Positions 1-9,432 of a stretch of 64,000 bases of DNA are shown here, in pieces. Under the pieces are notes generated by a model. The model was not told the origin of the DNA, did not search any database, and saw only the letters and a list, made by a program, of their open reading frames with translations. This stretch comes from Phocaeicola_A sp036804505 (GTDB lineage Bacteria > Bacteroidota > Bacteroidia > Bacteroidales > Bacteroidaceae). Each line of letters starts with the position of its first letter. Position 1 is the stretch's first letter. The position numbers were made by a program, and so were the translations under genes. Location: assembly GCA_036804505.1 (NCBI GenBank), contig DAIRSI010000003.1, positions 1-64,000 on the forward strand, in the 5' to 3' direction.

Positions 1-276
1 ACCTTCTCTTATGGCACCAATACCAAAACCAATCTTGCCATTAAGGGCTTGTTCAATTATATTGATCCGAATGGAGCTGAGGCAAAAGCCTTGGTAGCCG
101 ATGGTTATGCAAAAGTAGATTGGGGTTCACTGATTACAAAGAATACAGATGAGTATTACACATACTTGTTCTATGATTATGATTATACGAAGGCTCCTAT
201 CTATTTGTGGCCGTTCACTCCTAACGTCTTGTCAACGGGTGGCTTCACAAATGGTTATGGCTTCAAACAGGAATAA
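1..276 (+). CDS. C-terminal end of an unrecognised protein (5' truncated by window)
   Basis: The frame is open from the first base of the window and stops at 274-276, so only about 91 C-terminal residues are visible. They are rich in Tyr, Asp and Asn and end in a segment containing YLWPF and NGYGF. That placement is loosely reminiscent of the C-termini of SusD-like or other surface glycan-binding lipoproteins of Bacteroidota, but no diagnostic motif is present and I do not assign a family. The frame is convincing because a strong terminator hairpin follows the stop codon within 30 nt. Confidence 0.6.
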   Translation, partial: TFSYGTNTKTNLAIKGLFNYIDPNGAEAKALVADGYAKVDWGSLITKNTDEYYTYLFYDYDYTKAPIYLWPFTPNVLSTGGFTNGYGFKQE

Positions 277-303
277 TCAAGTCTTTCCAATATAATATTA
301 CTC

Positions 304-339
304 AAAAGAGGGCTCTTTTTTTAAGGAGTCCTCTTTTTT
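304..339 (+). terminator. Rho-independent terminator after the truncated gene
   Basis: A 15-bp stem (304-318 pairing with 323-337, one G-T pair) closes a TTTT loop and runs into a T tract. It lies 27 nt after the stop codon of the truncated gene. Confidence 0.85.
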
Positions 340-608
340 GTGCTTGTGATAATATGAAACTAGATGCGTCTATAACTTTTTAATCGATTTATTTGTGAGA
401 TATTCCAAGATATTTTCAGCAAAGTTTTTTATTTCTTCCTGGACCCAATTCTGCTTCAACATTTCAATTTGGTCTGTTTACATCTGCAAAGATGGTAGAA
501 TTCATAGTTGGGGAGAACATGAAATCCGTAGGTGGTAGATTCTTTTTGGGCAATTCCCCTTTGTGAATAATGGATTGGTAGGGGGCAGTTATGTCTTTTC
601 TCCTTAAT
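340..608. other. Intergenic stretch with no recognisable gene
   Basis: About 270 bases of ordinary AT-rich sequence between the terminator and the 22-bp repeat element. The only longer open frame here is on the minus strand (456-680); it runs into the repeat array and shows no family similarity. Confidence 0.5.
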
Positions 609-752
609 ATTAACCTCTCCGATAGGTAAGATTAATGCGTTGGTCTGCAAGGTGACGCGCGTCGCACTGCAGTCCGACACGCGTCGGCTTGCAGTGCGAC
701 GCGTTGCTGACTGCAGTGCGACGCATTAATTCTGCTTATCCAATAGGTTAAT
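609..752. repeat. Four 22-bp tandem repeats between imperfect inverted flanks
   Basis: Four consecutive 22-bp units lie at 640-661, 662-683, 684-705 and 706-727. All keep a central TGCA, and most keep a following GCGACGCG-like block. The array is GC-rich against an AT-rich surrounding. It is bracketed by imperfect inverted flanks of about 31 bp (609-639 and 722-752) that share ATTAACCT at the outer ends and ATTAATGCG at the inner ends. The units are degenerate copies of one another. The element has the same architecture as the array at 47886-47973. Confidence 0.8.
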
Positions 753-778
753 TTTCTTGTTCGGAGCAGTAACTCATG

Positions 779-1402
779 CTATTCTGCAGGATAACCTACA
801 GGGTGGTATATCAAAGGAATCGAATTTTCGGACAGTCCCAATGCTTTTTGAACTTTCTCGGCATCCATGCGGGGAGCACAGGCTACAGTGCCCAAGCCTT
901 CGGCTGCACAGAAAAGATAGATGTTTTGGGAGACATAACCTGCATCCATCGCTCCCAGAATATCTGCATTCTGATTGCCGCGGAACTTGGCTTTATCGCT
1001 GACCAAAAGAATAACTACAGGGGCTTTCATGGCAAACTGGTTGCGCCCTACAATGATGGTGCGGATGTCTTCACTGCTCACTTTGACCAGTTTCTTGTCC
1101 GCTGCTGCATAATGATATACACCATCTGCTTTGTTCACGTAAAGTTCGATGTCCTGCGCATTTATTGCCGAAGGAGCTGTACGGCGTCCGTCCTTACGGT
1201 TCACTCCGTTGGCTGCCCAAAGCAGATTGGACAGCGTTTGCTCGGAAAGCTGCTTGTCTGCATAGGAACGGATGGAGTGGCGGTCCTGCAAGGCTTTCTG
1301 CACAGAGGTTTGGTTGAAACTTTGTGCTTCAGCACAGTTGAAAGATGATGCCAGCACGGTGAGTGCGGCAGTTAATCCGATAGTCAATACATATCTTTTC
1401 AT
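779..1402 (-). CDS. Exported nitroreductase-family protein
   Basis: The protein has 207 residues from the ATG at 1402, chosen because it opens a clear signal peptide (MKRYVLTIGLTAALTVLASS, cleavage near AEAQS). The mature part starts with the nitroreductase hallmark RHSIRSYADKQLSEQ, the FMN-phosphate-binding Arg/Ser region, followed by LLWAANGVNR. A GLGT...CAPRMD segment and a C-terminal GYP are typical of the SagB/nitroreductase fold. Family members use FMN to reduce or oxidise small substrates; the natural substrate is not predictable. The export signal points to the periplasm. The gene stands alone and diverges from the GH140-like gene. A more upstream start (1474) would add 24 residues without a signal peptide and is less likely. 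Confidence 0.85.
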   Translation of the reverse strand: MKRYVLTIGLTAALTVLASSFNCAEAQSFNQTSVQKALQDRHSIRSYADKQLSEQTLSNLLWAANGVNRKDGRRTAPSAINAQDIELYVNKADGVYHYAAADKKLVKVSSEDIRTIIVGRNQFAMKAPVVILLVSDKAKFRGNQNADILGAMDAGYVSQNIYLFCAAEGLGTVACAPRMDAEKVQKALGLSENSIPLIYHPVGYPAE

Positions 1403-1427
1403 AAAGGTCTTTTTTATTGATTCGAGA

Positions 1428-1435
1428 CAAATGTA
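1428..1435 (-). promoter_or_regulatory. Putative -7 box for the nitroreductase gene
   Basis: TACATTTG on the minus strand matches the Bacteroidota -7 consensus TAnnTTTG, 25 nt upstream of the ATG. The -33 region is weak (TTCG about 18 nt further up). Confidence 0.4.
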
Positions 1436-1483
1436 ATTTCTTTTTTGGAAGAGCGAAAGACATATCCTGAACAATTATACATT

Positions 1484-1518
1484 TTTGATTGGAAATTTAA
1501 AGATTTTAAGTATCTTTG
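1484..1518 (+). promoter_or_regulatory. Putative promoter of the GH140/GH78 operon
   Basis: TATCTTTG at 1511-1518 matches the Bacteroidota -7 box. TTTG at 1484-1487 (or TTGG at 1489-1492) can serve as the -33 element. The ATG follows about 40 nt downstream. Confidence 0.5.
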
Positions 1519-1557
1519 AACGCAGAAATAAATTAATCAAATCATAGAAAAACGAAT

Positions 1558-3015
1558 ATGAAAAAATCAATCCTATCCGTATTAATCTTAGTAGCTTGCG
1601 GCTTACTCATGCCTGCACAGGCTCAAAAAGTCTATACACCATGGTCTCATGGGAAACTGGTTGTCAGCAAGGAACATCGTTATCTGATGAATGATGACGG
1701 TACCCCTTTCTTTTGGCAGGGCGATACAGGCTGGCTGTTACCGGAAAGGCTTAACCGTGACGAGGTCGCATTCTATTTGGGAAATTGCCACAAGGCCGGC
1801 TTCAATGTGGTACAAGTGCAGACCATGAATGCCGTTCCTTCCATCAATATTTACGGACAGTACTCTATGACCGACGGTTATAATTTCAAAAATATTGACC
1901 GGAAGGGCGTCTACGGATATTGGGACCATATGGACTATATCATTCGCACTGCCGAACAAAACGGTATATACATAGCCATGGTCTGTATCTGGGGTTCGCA
2001 GGTGAAGTCCGGGGCCATCAATGCGCAACAGGCACAGGCTTATGGAAAATTTCTGGGCGAGCGTTACAAAAACTTTCCTAATATCATTTGGGTGATAGGA
2101 GGAGACTTGCGCGGTGATATTCATCCTGAAGTTTGGGAATCGCTGGCCCATGCCATCAAATCTATCGATAAGAATCATCTGATGACCTATCATCCGTTTG
2201 GACGAACTTCAAGTGCGCAGTTCTTCAATAATGCCGATTGGCTCGATTTCAATATGTTCCAGAGCGGACATCGCCGTTACGGACAGACGAAAGGGGACGG
2301 TGACATGACTTCAAAGGAGAGTGTGGAGGAGGACAATTGGCGATTTGTGGATAGCGGATTGGCCATGACTCCCATGAAGCCTATTTTGGATGGAGAACCG
2401 AGCTACGAAAGTATTCCTCAAGGTTTGCATGATCCTTCCCAGCCTCTTTGGAAAGATAATGATGTCCGTCGTTATGCCTATTGGTCGGTCTTTGCGGGTT
2501 CTTTCGGGCATACTTACGGGAATAACAACATCATGCAGTTTGCCAAGCCGGGAGTAGGGGGTGCTTATGGTGCCGACGGCGAACAAAAACCTTGGTACAA
2601 AGCCATGCGTGATCCAGGATTCAGTCAGATGCAGCATCTGAAAAACCTGATGTTGAGTTTTCCTTTCTTCGAGCGTGTGCCCGACCAAAGCATCATTGCA
2701 GGAGAGAATGGCGAAAGATACGAGCGCATTGCCGCTACCCGTGGCACGGACTATCTACTTGTCTATAACTATACCGGACGTCCCATGCAAATAGATTTGA
2801 GAAAGATTTCCGGTGAGAAAAAGAACGTGTGGTGGTACAGTCCGAAGACAGGACGGCTGGACTTCTTGGGCGAGTTCGACAATCAAGTGAAGTATTTTAG
2901 TCACGACGGCGCTTACGGTGATGACCAAGTGCTTATAGCTGTTGACTCACAAAAGGACTATGTGCAGAAGGAATGGAAAGAATTGCCCGACGCGCAGCAG
3001 AAGTGGAACAAATAA
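1558..3015 (+). CDS. Secreted GH140-like (DUF4038) glycoside hydrolase
   Basis: The protein has 485 residues with a signal peptide (residues 1-22, ending AQAQ). Residues ~30-365 match the DUF4038 TIM barrel of GH140: GKLVVSKEHRYL, FFWQGDTGW, GFNVVQVQ, then IIWVIGGD (Asp183) and ILDGEPSYE (Glu280). The Asp and Glu sit where the acid/base and nucleophile lie in GH140 apiosidase. The C-terminal ~100 residues form the usual small beta domain. Characterised GH140 members remove apiose side chains from rhamnogalacturonan II; acting here on another pentose or hexose side chain is equally possible. The gene is followed by the GH78 gene after 10 nt, so both probably share one transcript. Confidence 0.85.
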   Translation: MKKSILSVLILVACGLLMPAQAQKVYTPWSHGKLVVSKEHRYLMNDDGTPFFWQGDTGWLLPERLNRDEVAFYLGNCHKAGFNVVQVQTMNAVPSINIYGQYSMTDGYNFKNIDRKGVYGYWDHMDYIIRTAEQNGIYIAMVCIWGSQVKSGAINAQQAQAYGKFLGERYKNFPNIIWVIGGDLRGDIHPEVWESLAHAIKSIDKNHLMTYHPFGRTSSAQFFNNADWLDFNMFQSGHRRYGQTKGDGDMTSKESVEEDNWRFVDSGLAMTPMKPILDGEPSYESIPQGLHDPSQPLWKDNDVRRYAYWSVFAGSFGHTYGNNNIMQFAKPGVGGAYGADGEQKPWYKAMRDPGFSQMQHLKNLMLSFPFFERVPDQSIIAGENGERYERIAATRGTDYLLVYNYTGRPMQIDLRKISGEKKNVWWYSPKTGRLDFLGEFDNQVKYFSHDGAYGDDQVLIAVDSQKDYVQKEWKELPDAQQKWNK

Positions 3016-3025
3016 AAAACATGTC

Positions 3026-6000
3026 ATGAAAAATATCTGTGTATGGTTGATCGTGATGAGTTGTCTGCTTTTAGCGGATAACACTGTCTTCGGAAAGGCC
3101 AAACCGGCTGATGTCATAGTAGGAACACTCCGAGTGGAACAATTGGATAATCCGACGGGGATTGATGCCGTTCATCCGAGATTGAGTTGGAACATATCGT
3201 CTGCCAAACAAAACGTGATGCAGACAGCTTACCATATTTTGGTCGCTTCTTCTCAAGACAACCTGAATAAGGACATTGCCGATATGTGGGATTCGGGAAA
3301 AGTGGAAAGTAGTGAAAGTCTATGGATTCCTTATCAAGGAAAAACATTGCGGAGCAATCAGCGTTGTTATTGGAAAGTGAAATCCTTTACTTCTCAAGGT
3401 GAAACACCTTGGAGTTCAGTAGCTTCATGGACCATGGGCTTGCTTTCGGAAAACGACTGGAGCGGACAATGGGTTGGCTGCGACAAGGTGATGCCGTGGG
3501 AAAGTGAAATAAAATACAGCCGTCTGGGTGCCAGATATCTTCGAAAAGAATTCCCGGTGAAGAAAACGGTGGCAAGGGCAACTTTACACATCTGCGGATT
3601 GGGAATGTACGAAGCTTATATCAATGGCCAGAAAGTAGGCGACCAGGTTCTCTCGCCAGCCCCCACAGATTACCGAAAGACAGTGCTTTACAATTCATTC
3701 GATGTGACTTCCCTGATTAAGCAAAACAATGCTATAGGAATTGCTTTGGGTAATGGGCGCTATTTTGCCATGCGTCAGAAATACAAGACTTACAAGATAA
3801 ATACCTTCGGCTATCCCAAGATGAGGTTGAACCTTATTCTGGATTACACTGATGGAAGCAAGGATATCATAGCAAGTGATACTTCCTGGAAACTGAATGT
3901 TGATGGACCCATCCGCAGTAACAATGAGTATGACGGTGAAATCTATGATGCAATCAAGGAACTTGGCACCTGGACTTCTGCCGGTTATGATGATAAAAAC
4001 TGGGAGAATGCCGAAAGAGTGGGTGCTCCTTATGGCACTTTGCGGGCAGCGATGGCACCGAATATGAAAGTGATGAAGTCCGTCAGACCCGTAAGCCTCC
4101 TAAAAACAGGTGACAAGTACATTCTGGATATGGGGCAGAACATGGCCGGATGGTTGAAAATGAATGTCCGTGCGTCCAAGGGAGATACTATCCGCTTGCG
4201 TTTTGCCGAAACACTCAAGAAGGACGGAACTCTCTATGTAGAGAATCTTCGCGAAGCATTGGCGATGGATACTTACATAGCTAACGGCCAGGAAAACGGC
4301 AAACCATGGAATCCGACGTTCGTTTACCACGGTTTCCGGTATGTTGAAATCAGCGGATACAGAGATGCAGAACTGAGTGATTTCATCGGGGAGGTTATTT
4401 ATGATGGCATGCAGACCACAGGTTCTTTTTCGTGTGATAATGAAACCTTGAACCAGGTTTATAAAAACGCCTGTTGGGGAATATGCGACAATTACAAGGG
4501 CATGCCTACGGATTGTCCGCAAAGAGACGAACGCCAGCCTTGGTTGGGCGATCGTGTCATGGGAGCCTGGGGAGAAAGCTTTGTCTATGGGAACGGTCCT
4601 TTCTATGCCAAATGGATGAACGACATCCGGGAGGCACAGCGTGAAGACGGAACTATTCCGGATGTAGCCCCTGCCTTTTGGAACTACTATACTGATAATG
4701 TGACATGGCCTTCTGCCTTTTGGTCGGTCAATGACATGCTCTATACCCGTTACGGCAACGTGAGTCCCATTGTGAAGAACTATCCGGCTATGAGGAAATG
4801 GGTGGAACATATCATGACTGAATACATGGATAAGGATTCCATCATCGGCCATGACAAATACGGGGACTGGTGTGTCCCTCCCGAATCTTTGGAACTGATT
4901 CACAGCAAGGATCCCGCTCGGATTACGGACGGGAATCTCATTTCCACAGCTTATTTCATCAAGATATTGCAGACGATGGGCAAGTTTGCCTCTCTTCAAA
5001 ATCTGACTTCGGAAGAACAGCACTGGAATACTTTGGAAAGACAATTTAAAGACTCTTTTAATAAGGCGTTTCTGCATGTAAAGGAAGGAACGTCTCTGGT
5101 GCCGCAACATGTTCTGTACCCGGACAGTACATTCTATGGCAATAATACTGTAACGGCCAATCTTCTTCCGCTGGCATTCAATCTTGTTCCCGAAAAGTAT
5201 AAGGAAAACATTGTTAAGCAGATTGTTAGGACAATTCTTATAGATAATGACGGTCACGTCAGTTGCGGAGTCATCGGCATGCAATGGCTGTTGAAGGAAT
5301 TGTGCCGTGCCGGACGTGCTGATGTAGCCTATCTGTTGGCAACAAACAAGACTTATCCTTCCTGGGGCTATATGGCGGAACAAGGTGCTACCACTACTTG
5401 GGAATTATGGAATGGCAATACGGCCAACCCGGCCATGAACAGTGGAAACCACGTGATGTTGTTGGGTGATTTGCTTCCTTTCTGCTATGAAAATCTGGCC
5501 GGCATTCGTTCGGCAACGGACAATGGCGAGGTGGCTTTCAGACATATCATTATGAAGCCGGACTTCGAAATTCAGAATTTGGGCAGAGTGGAAGCTTCTT
5601 ATGAAAGCCCTTACGGATTGATAAAGAGCAGGTGGAGCAAAATGCCTTCCCATCTGGATTGGGATGTCACGATACCTTGCAACACGACTGCGGAAATCTA
5701 TCTGCCGAATGGGAGAGTGGAAAAAGTCCCATCAGGCTCCTATCATTTCAGTGTGGAGATTCCTACTTCCGATAAGGCCATTCTTAAAGATGAATTCTTG
5801 TATGAGAAGACTTCTTTCCCAGAATGTCATGCATCTACCATTGTGGAATTGCCCAATGGTGATCTGCTGGCCGCTTTTTTCGGAGGTACCAAAGAGAGAA
5901 ATCCCGATTGTTGCATCTGGACTTGCCGTAAGACAAAAGGATCTGCCGCCTGGACGGCACCGCGGAAAGTGGCGGATGGTATATATAATGATATAACGAA

Positions 6001-6841
6001 ATCGGCCTACAATGAATCTGATTTGAAGGATGGAATAAAGAGAAAGGCTTGCTGGAATCCGGTTTTGTTTCAGGTTCCTCATGGAGAACTTCTCTTGTTC
6101 TATAAACTTGGAAACAATATGCCGGATTGGACAGGCTGGTTGGTTCGTTCCAGGGATAATGGAAAAACATGGTCGGTACCCGAAGCATTGCCCGAAGGCT
6201 TTCTAGGTCCGATAAAGAACAAACCCGAATGGATTGACGGTCAGATTCTTTGTCCTTCAAGTACGGAGGTGAACGGATGGAGAGCTCATATGGAATTGAC
6301 AGATAGTAAATGCAAGCATTGGAAAATGATTGGTCCTTTGGACAGTGAATTGTCTGTGCTGACGCAATTTAGAAAGCAGAAAGAAGCCAAGGCAGAAGCT
6401 ATCTACGCCATTCAGCCAAGTATTCTTAAATTATCGGACGGCAGACTTCAGATTCTGTGCAGAACACGGAATGCCAACATTTCTACTGCTTATAGTTCTG
6501 ATAAAGGATTGACATGGAGCAAGATGGCCCTTATGAAAAACCTTCCCAATAATAATTCGGGCATTGATGCCGTGACCTTGCAAGACGGTCGCCATATCTT
6601 GATTTACAATGATTTTTCTTCTTTGGACGGTACTCCCAAAGGACCTCGTAATCCTCTTTGTGTCGCTATTTCCAATGACGGACAGGTATGGAAAAAAGTC
6701 TTGACACTCGAAGACAGTCCGATTAAGGAATATTCCTACCCGGCGGTGATTCAGGGTAAAGACGGGGAAATACATATTGTTTACACATGGCGCCGTCAAA
6801 GAATCAAGCACATCGTGATTGATCCGGGAAAGATAGAATAA
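3026..6841 (+). CDS. GH78 alpha-L-rhamnosidase fused to a sialidase-like propeller
   Basis: The protein has 1271 residues from the ATG at 3026. That start gives a signal peptide (MKNICVWLIVMSCLLLADNT) and clears the upstream gene; an earlier frame start at 2942 would overlap it. Residues ~30-910 are a complete GH78: N-terminal beta domains (LRVEQLDNPTGID, WDSGKVESSES), then the (alpha/alpha)6 barrel with TDCPQRDERQPWLGD (~495-509) and the C-terminal beta sandwich. Residues ~915-1271 are a second domain of BNR/sialidase type: HASTIVELPNGDLLAAFFGG and Asp-box motifs SRDNGKTWS (1042-1050) and SSDKGLTWS. GH78 cleaves terminal alpha-L-rhamnose. The propeller could be a second hydrolase acting on a neighbouring sugar or a binding module; no activity can be read from it. 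Confidence 0.88.
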   Translation: MKNICVWLIVMSCLLLADNTVFGKAKPADVIVGTLRVEQLDNPTGIDAVHPRLSWNISSAKQNVMQTAYHILVASSQDNLNKDIADMWDSGKVESSESLWIPYQGKTLRSNQRCYWKVKSFTSQGETPWSSVASWTMGLLSENDWSGQWVGCDKVMPWESEIKYSRLGARYLRKEFPVKKTVARATLHICGLGMYEAYINGQKVGDQVLSPAPTDYRKTVLYNSFDVTSLIKQNNAIGIALGNGRYFAMRQKYKTYKINTFGYPKMRLNLILDYTDGSKDIIASDTSWKLNVDGPIRSNNEYDGEIYDAIKELGTWTSAGYDDKNWENAERVGAPYGTLRAAMAPNMKVMKSVRPVSLLKTGDKYILDMGQNMAGWLKMNVRASKGDTIRLRFAETLKKDGTLYVENLREALAMDTYIANGQENGKPWNPTFVYHGFRYVEISGYRDAELSDFIGEVIYDGMQTTGSFSCDNETLNQVYKNACWGICDNYKGMPTDCPQRDERQPWLGDRVMGAWGESFVYGNGPFYAKWMNDIREAQREDGTIPDVAPAFWNYYTDNVTWPSAFWSVNDMLYTRYGNVSPIVKNYPAMRKWVEHIMTEYMDKDSIIGHDKYGDWCVPPESLELIHSKDPARITDGNLISTAYFIKILQTMGKFASLQNLTSEEQHWNTLERQFKDSFNKAFLHVKEGTSLVPQHVLYPDSTFYGNNTVTANLLPLAFNLVPEKYKENIVKQIVRTILIDNDGHVSCGVIGMQWLLKELCRAGRADVAYLLATNKTYPSWGYMAEQGATTTWELWNGNTANPAMNSGNHVMLLGDLLPFCYENLAGIRSATDNGEVAFRHIIMKPDFEIQNLGRVEASYESPYGLIKSRWSKMPSHLDWDVTIPCNTTAEIYLPNGRVEKVPSGSYHFSVEIPTSDKAILKDEFLYEKTSFPECHASTIVELPNGDLLAAFFGGTKERNPDCCIWTCRKTKGSAAWTAPRKVADGIYNDITKSAYNESDLKDGIKRKACWNPVLFQVPHGELLLFYKLGNNMPDWTGWLVRSRDNGKTWSVPEALPEGFLGPIKNKPEWIDGQILCPSSTEVNGWRAHMELTDSKCKHWKMIGPLDSELSVLTQFRKQKEAKAEAIYAIQPSILKLSDGRLQILCRTRNANISTAYSSDKGLTWSKMALMKNLPNNNSGIDAVTLQDGRHILIYNDFSSLDGTPKGPRNPLCVAISNDGQVWKKVLTLEDSPIKEYSYPAVIQGKDGEIHIVYTWRRQRIKHIVIDPGKIE

Positions 6842-6853
6842 GTTCAGTTTGTA

Positions 6854-9346
6854 TCAACGGGTTGAACTTTCGGGGGCTCCTAGAAAAGAATCTTTCAGTC
6901 CCCCGAAATCAATCATAATCTTTTGGATGACAAGTGCAGGGTTCAAGGGGCGATATCGAAGGGTATGTTTTTCTTTTTTATCACACCGAAGGATCACTTT
7001 GGATGTAATGATATATTCTGCTTGCCATTCTCCCAACTCTCCTTTGTAATTCCCGTTGAGATTTATAATTTGTTCCGGACCGTTATCCAGACTGACAGCA
7101 AAGGATAATCCTTTGTTTGCGTTAAAATTAAGGGTCGGAGAGAAACGTATGATTATAGGGATATCACCGCTCTTGTCCGTAGTAAAGTCATATTCCAGAT
7201 ACATGTCTTTCCCCGGTGCAGACGTTGCAGGCATGGTCGTTACCCCCGAGAGGGTACGCCCCATATTGGGAATGATAATCCATTTGGCATTATCTTCTAA
7301 GGAACGGTTGAAATGTTCCGCTTCAATGGAGATATAACCGTCCTTCTCTATAAAGATTGAAGCTTTTTTCGCAGCAACTGCTTCCTGGATGGTCTCTACT
7401 TCAGGCTTAATATTGAATCTGGGATCATTCCAACTCTTGTAGCCAATATGTGACTGATCCATCATGTGTTTCCATTTCCCGTTGCTCATAATATTGTTGT
7501 AATGACCGGTAAGAATGGAGTCTCGCTCGAAATATTCTTTCACTTTCTGAGCCCAGAAATTGGTTTCCGGCTTTTTCCCCGCTGCAGCTTCCTTGTTCTT
7601 GGCAAGTGCATAATACATATCATACAGATTGGAACATGCCTGGATGGGGAAAAGAACCAGCTGGTCGAAGCAATCTTTCTTTTCGTTCGGCATCAGATAA
7701 TAAAGCTTGAGAGCATCTTCACAAAGAGCATTATATTCCTCCTTTACTTTTTCCCATTCATTATAGTTGCATAGACTGTAGGTTTTGTCATTTAGCATCT
7801 CGGGCGTGACCCGGCGATTGAATTTTGTATAGCAGTCGATGAGCCGAGCAGCCTCCTTGGCATATTTTTCTCCAAATTGCTGTTCGCAAAAGCTGATGGT
7901 ATGTTCAAACAAGTTATTCTCGTTGTATTTTGAAGGATTCCAAGCCAGATCCATAAAAAACGTGATAGGGTATTCCATAGGCTTCAAGTCACCTACATTG
8001 ACTACCCAGATTTGTTTCACTCCATAATGATAGGCCATGCTCATTTGTTCCCATGTTCTTTGTATTTGGGTTACATTAAGCCATTTGGAATTTCTGGGAG
8101 CTCCCACATAATCAAAATGATAGTACATTCCATAACCGCCTTTTCTTGGCTTTTCTTCCAGTCCCGGCAGTTTGCGCACATTGCCCCAATTGTCATCACA
8201 AAGCATTAGGGTGACATCATCGGGAACGCGCATTCCTTTGTCATAATAATCCTGCACTTCTTTATATAATGCCCATGACTGAGGTGTTGCCGAAGCTTTC
8301 TTTCCTGTTACCTTTTCTATAATGTTTCTCTGGTCCCTGACAATGTTCTGCAGTAGGTTGATATTCGCGTTTTCGCTCATAGGCTCGTCACCGTCACCTC
8401 TCATTCCTACTGTAATGACTGATTCCCAGTTTCGGCATCTCTCGATTCCTGTTTTCCAGAAATTCTGTAGTACAGTACTATTGGTAGAATAGTTCCAAGG
8501 TCCGGATCCTTTCCTTTTCCAGTCCTGTTGCGCCAGTCCCATTGGTTCGTGGTGGGATGTTCCCATTACCACACCCATTTCATCGGCAAGTGGGCCATTG
8601 AGTGGATCATCGTCATAAAAGGCGTTTCCCCACATGGCTGGCCACATGAAATTTCCTTTCAGCCTCAATATCAGTTCAAATACCTTTTCATAGAATTTGC
8701 TGTTGAAACCTCCAAAAGTCATTTTTGCCCATCCACTCAAAGCAGGGGCTTCGTCGTTCAGAAAGATTCCCCTGTATTTCACAGCCGGTTCACCGTCAGT
8801 GTATGAACCGGATTTTATACAAATCATTTTCTTTTTCATGACAGGAACATCTGCCCAATAATACCATGGTGAAACCCCCATCTGCGAGGATAATTCATAA
8901 ATGCCGTAAATAGTACCCCTTTTGTCACTGCCGGCAATGACTACGGCTTCCTCTATATTTTCAAAAGGTTTCTTTATTGTTTGAATAATGTATTTTTCGT
9001 GTTTCCCTTCCAGTTCTTTCTTATTGATTTTTCCATTCTTTATGAGCTGGCGGATGAAGTTGCTGTTCTCCAATGAGCCTATAATCAGCATTCTGTTTCC
9101 GGATAATTCATTTTCTATGTTCGGTTTAGCCCCTGTTACGGCCAAAGCATCGTTTTGTAAATTGCTTATGGCGCGTAGCACCCCTTTATATTCAAGATGA
9201 TCAACTAATATCGGTAAAGCTTTTCCTTTATTTATCCAAATAAAACCGTCGTTGGTATCCGATACGAACTTTTCACCGGCCAAAACGGATATACCCGATG
9301 TCATGAATGTAAAAAGGCAAATCATTTTGAAGAATCTCGTTTTCAT
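6854..9346 (-). CDS. GH115 alpha-glucuronidase
   Basis: The protein has 830 residues with a signal peptide (MKTRFFKMICLFTFMTSGIS, then VLAGEK). The sequence follows GH115 along its length: an N-terminal domain with AGSDKRGTIYGIYELSS and GVSPWYYWADVPV, a barrel with KYRGIFLNDEAPALSGW, LKGNFMWPAMWGNAF and MGTSHHEP, and a C-terminal beta domain. GH115 enzymes remove (4-O-methyl-)glucuronic acid, from xylan backbones and also from arabinogalactan side chains. The gene converges on the GH78 gene with only 12 nt between stop codons, and its start diverges from the esterase-GH43-GH51 operon. Identification is firm; the polymer it acts on is inference. Confidence 0.93.
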   Translation of the reverse strand: MKTRFFKMICLFTFMTSGISVLAGEKFVSDTNDGFIWINKGKALPILVDHLEYKGVLRAISNLQNDALAVTGAKPNIENELSGNRMLIIGSLENSNFIRQLIKNGKINKKELEGKHEKYIIQTIKKPFENIEEAVVIAGSDKRGTIYGIYELSSQMGVSPWYYWADVPVMKKKMICIKSGSYTDGEPAVKYRGIFLNDEAPALSGWAKMTFGGFNSKFYEKVFELILRLKGNFMWPAMWGNAFYDDDPLNGPLADEMGVVMGTSHHEPMGLAQQDWKRKGSGPWNYSTNSTVLQNFWKTGIERCRNWESVITVGMRGDGDEPMSENANINLLQNIVRDQRNIIEKVTGKKASATPQSWALYKEVQDYYDKGMRVPDDVTLMLCDDNWGNVRKLPGLEEKPRKGGYGMYYHFDYVGAPRNSKWLNVTQIQRTWEQMSMAYHYGVKQIWVVNVGDLKPMEYPITFFMDLAWNPSKYNENNLFEHTISFCEQQFGEKYAKEAARLIDCYTKFNRRVTPEMLNDKTYSLCNYNEWEKVKEEYNALCEDALKLYYLMPNEKKDCFDQLVLFPIQACSNLYDMYYALAKNKEAAAGKKPETNFWAQKVKEYFERDSILTGHYNNIMSNGKWKHMMDQSHIGYKSWNDPRFNIKPEVETIQEAVAAKKASIFIEKDGYISIEAEHFNRSLEDNAKWIIIPNMGRTLSGVTTMPATSAPGKDMYLEYDFTTDKSGDIPIIIRFSPTLNFNANKGLSFAVSLDNGPEQIINLNGNYKGELGEWQAEYIITSKVILRCDKKEKHTLRYRPLNPALVIQKIMIDFGGLKDSFLGAPESSTR
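6868..6908. repeat. Inverted repeat at the convergent GH78/GH115 junction
   Basis: TTTCGGGGG at 6868-6876 and its complement at 6900-6908 form a 9-bp stem over a 23-nt loop inside the last GH115 codons. It could slow convergent transcription, but it lacks a T tract on both strands. Confidence 0.35.
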
Positions 9347-9373
9347 GGCTTATGTTTAAATATTTCTTGAATG

Positions 9374-9381
9374 CAAAATTA
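9374..9381 (-). promoter_or_regulatory. Putative -7 box of the GH115 gene
   Basis: TAATTTTG on the minus strand fits TAnnTTTG, 27 nt before the GH115 ATG. No clear -33 box is seen. Confidence 0.4.
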
Positions 9382-9432
9382 AAGACATAAGTTATTCATC
9401 TGGTTTTTTTACGTTTCAGATGATATAAAAAA

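Noticed and set aside
456..680. 74-codon minus-strand open frame
   Set aside because: It overlaps the 22-bp repeat array, has no family similarity and no promoter-like sequence.
4100..5383. 427-codon minus-strand open frame inside the GH78 gene
   Set aside because: It is antisense to a clearly conserved GH78 barrel; long antisense frames arise from codon bias and the translated product shows no domain.
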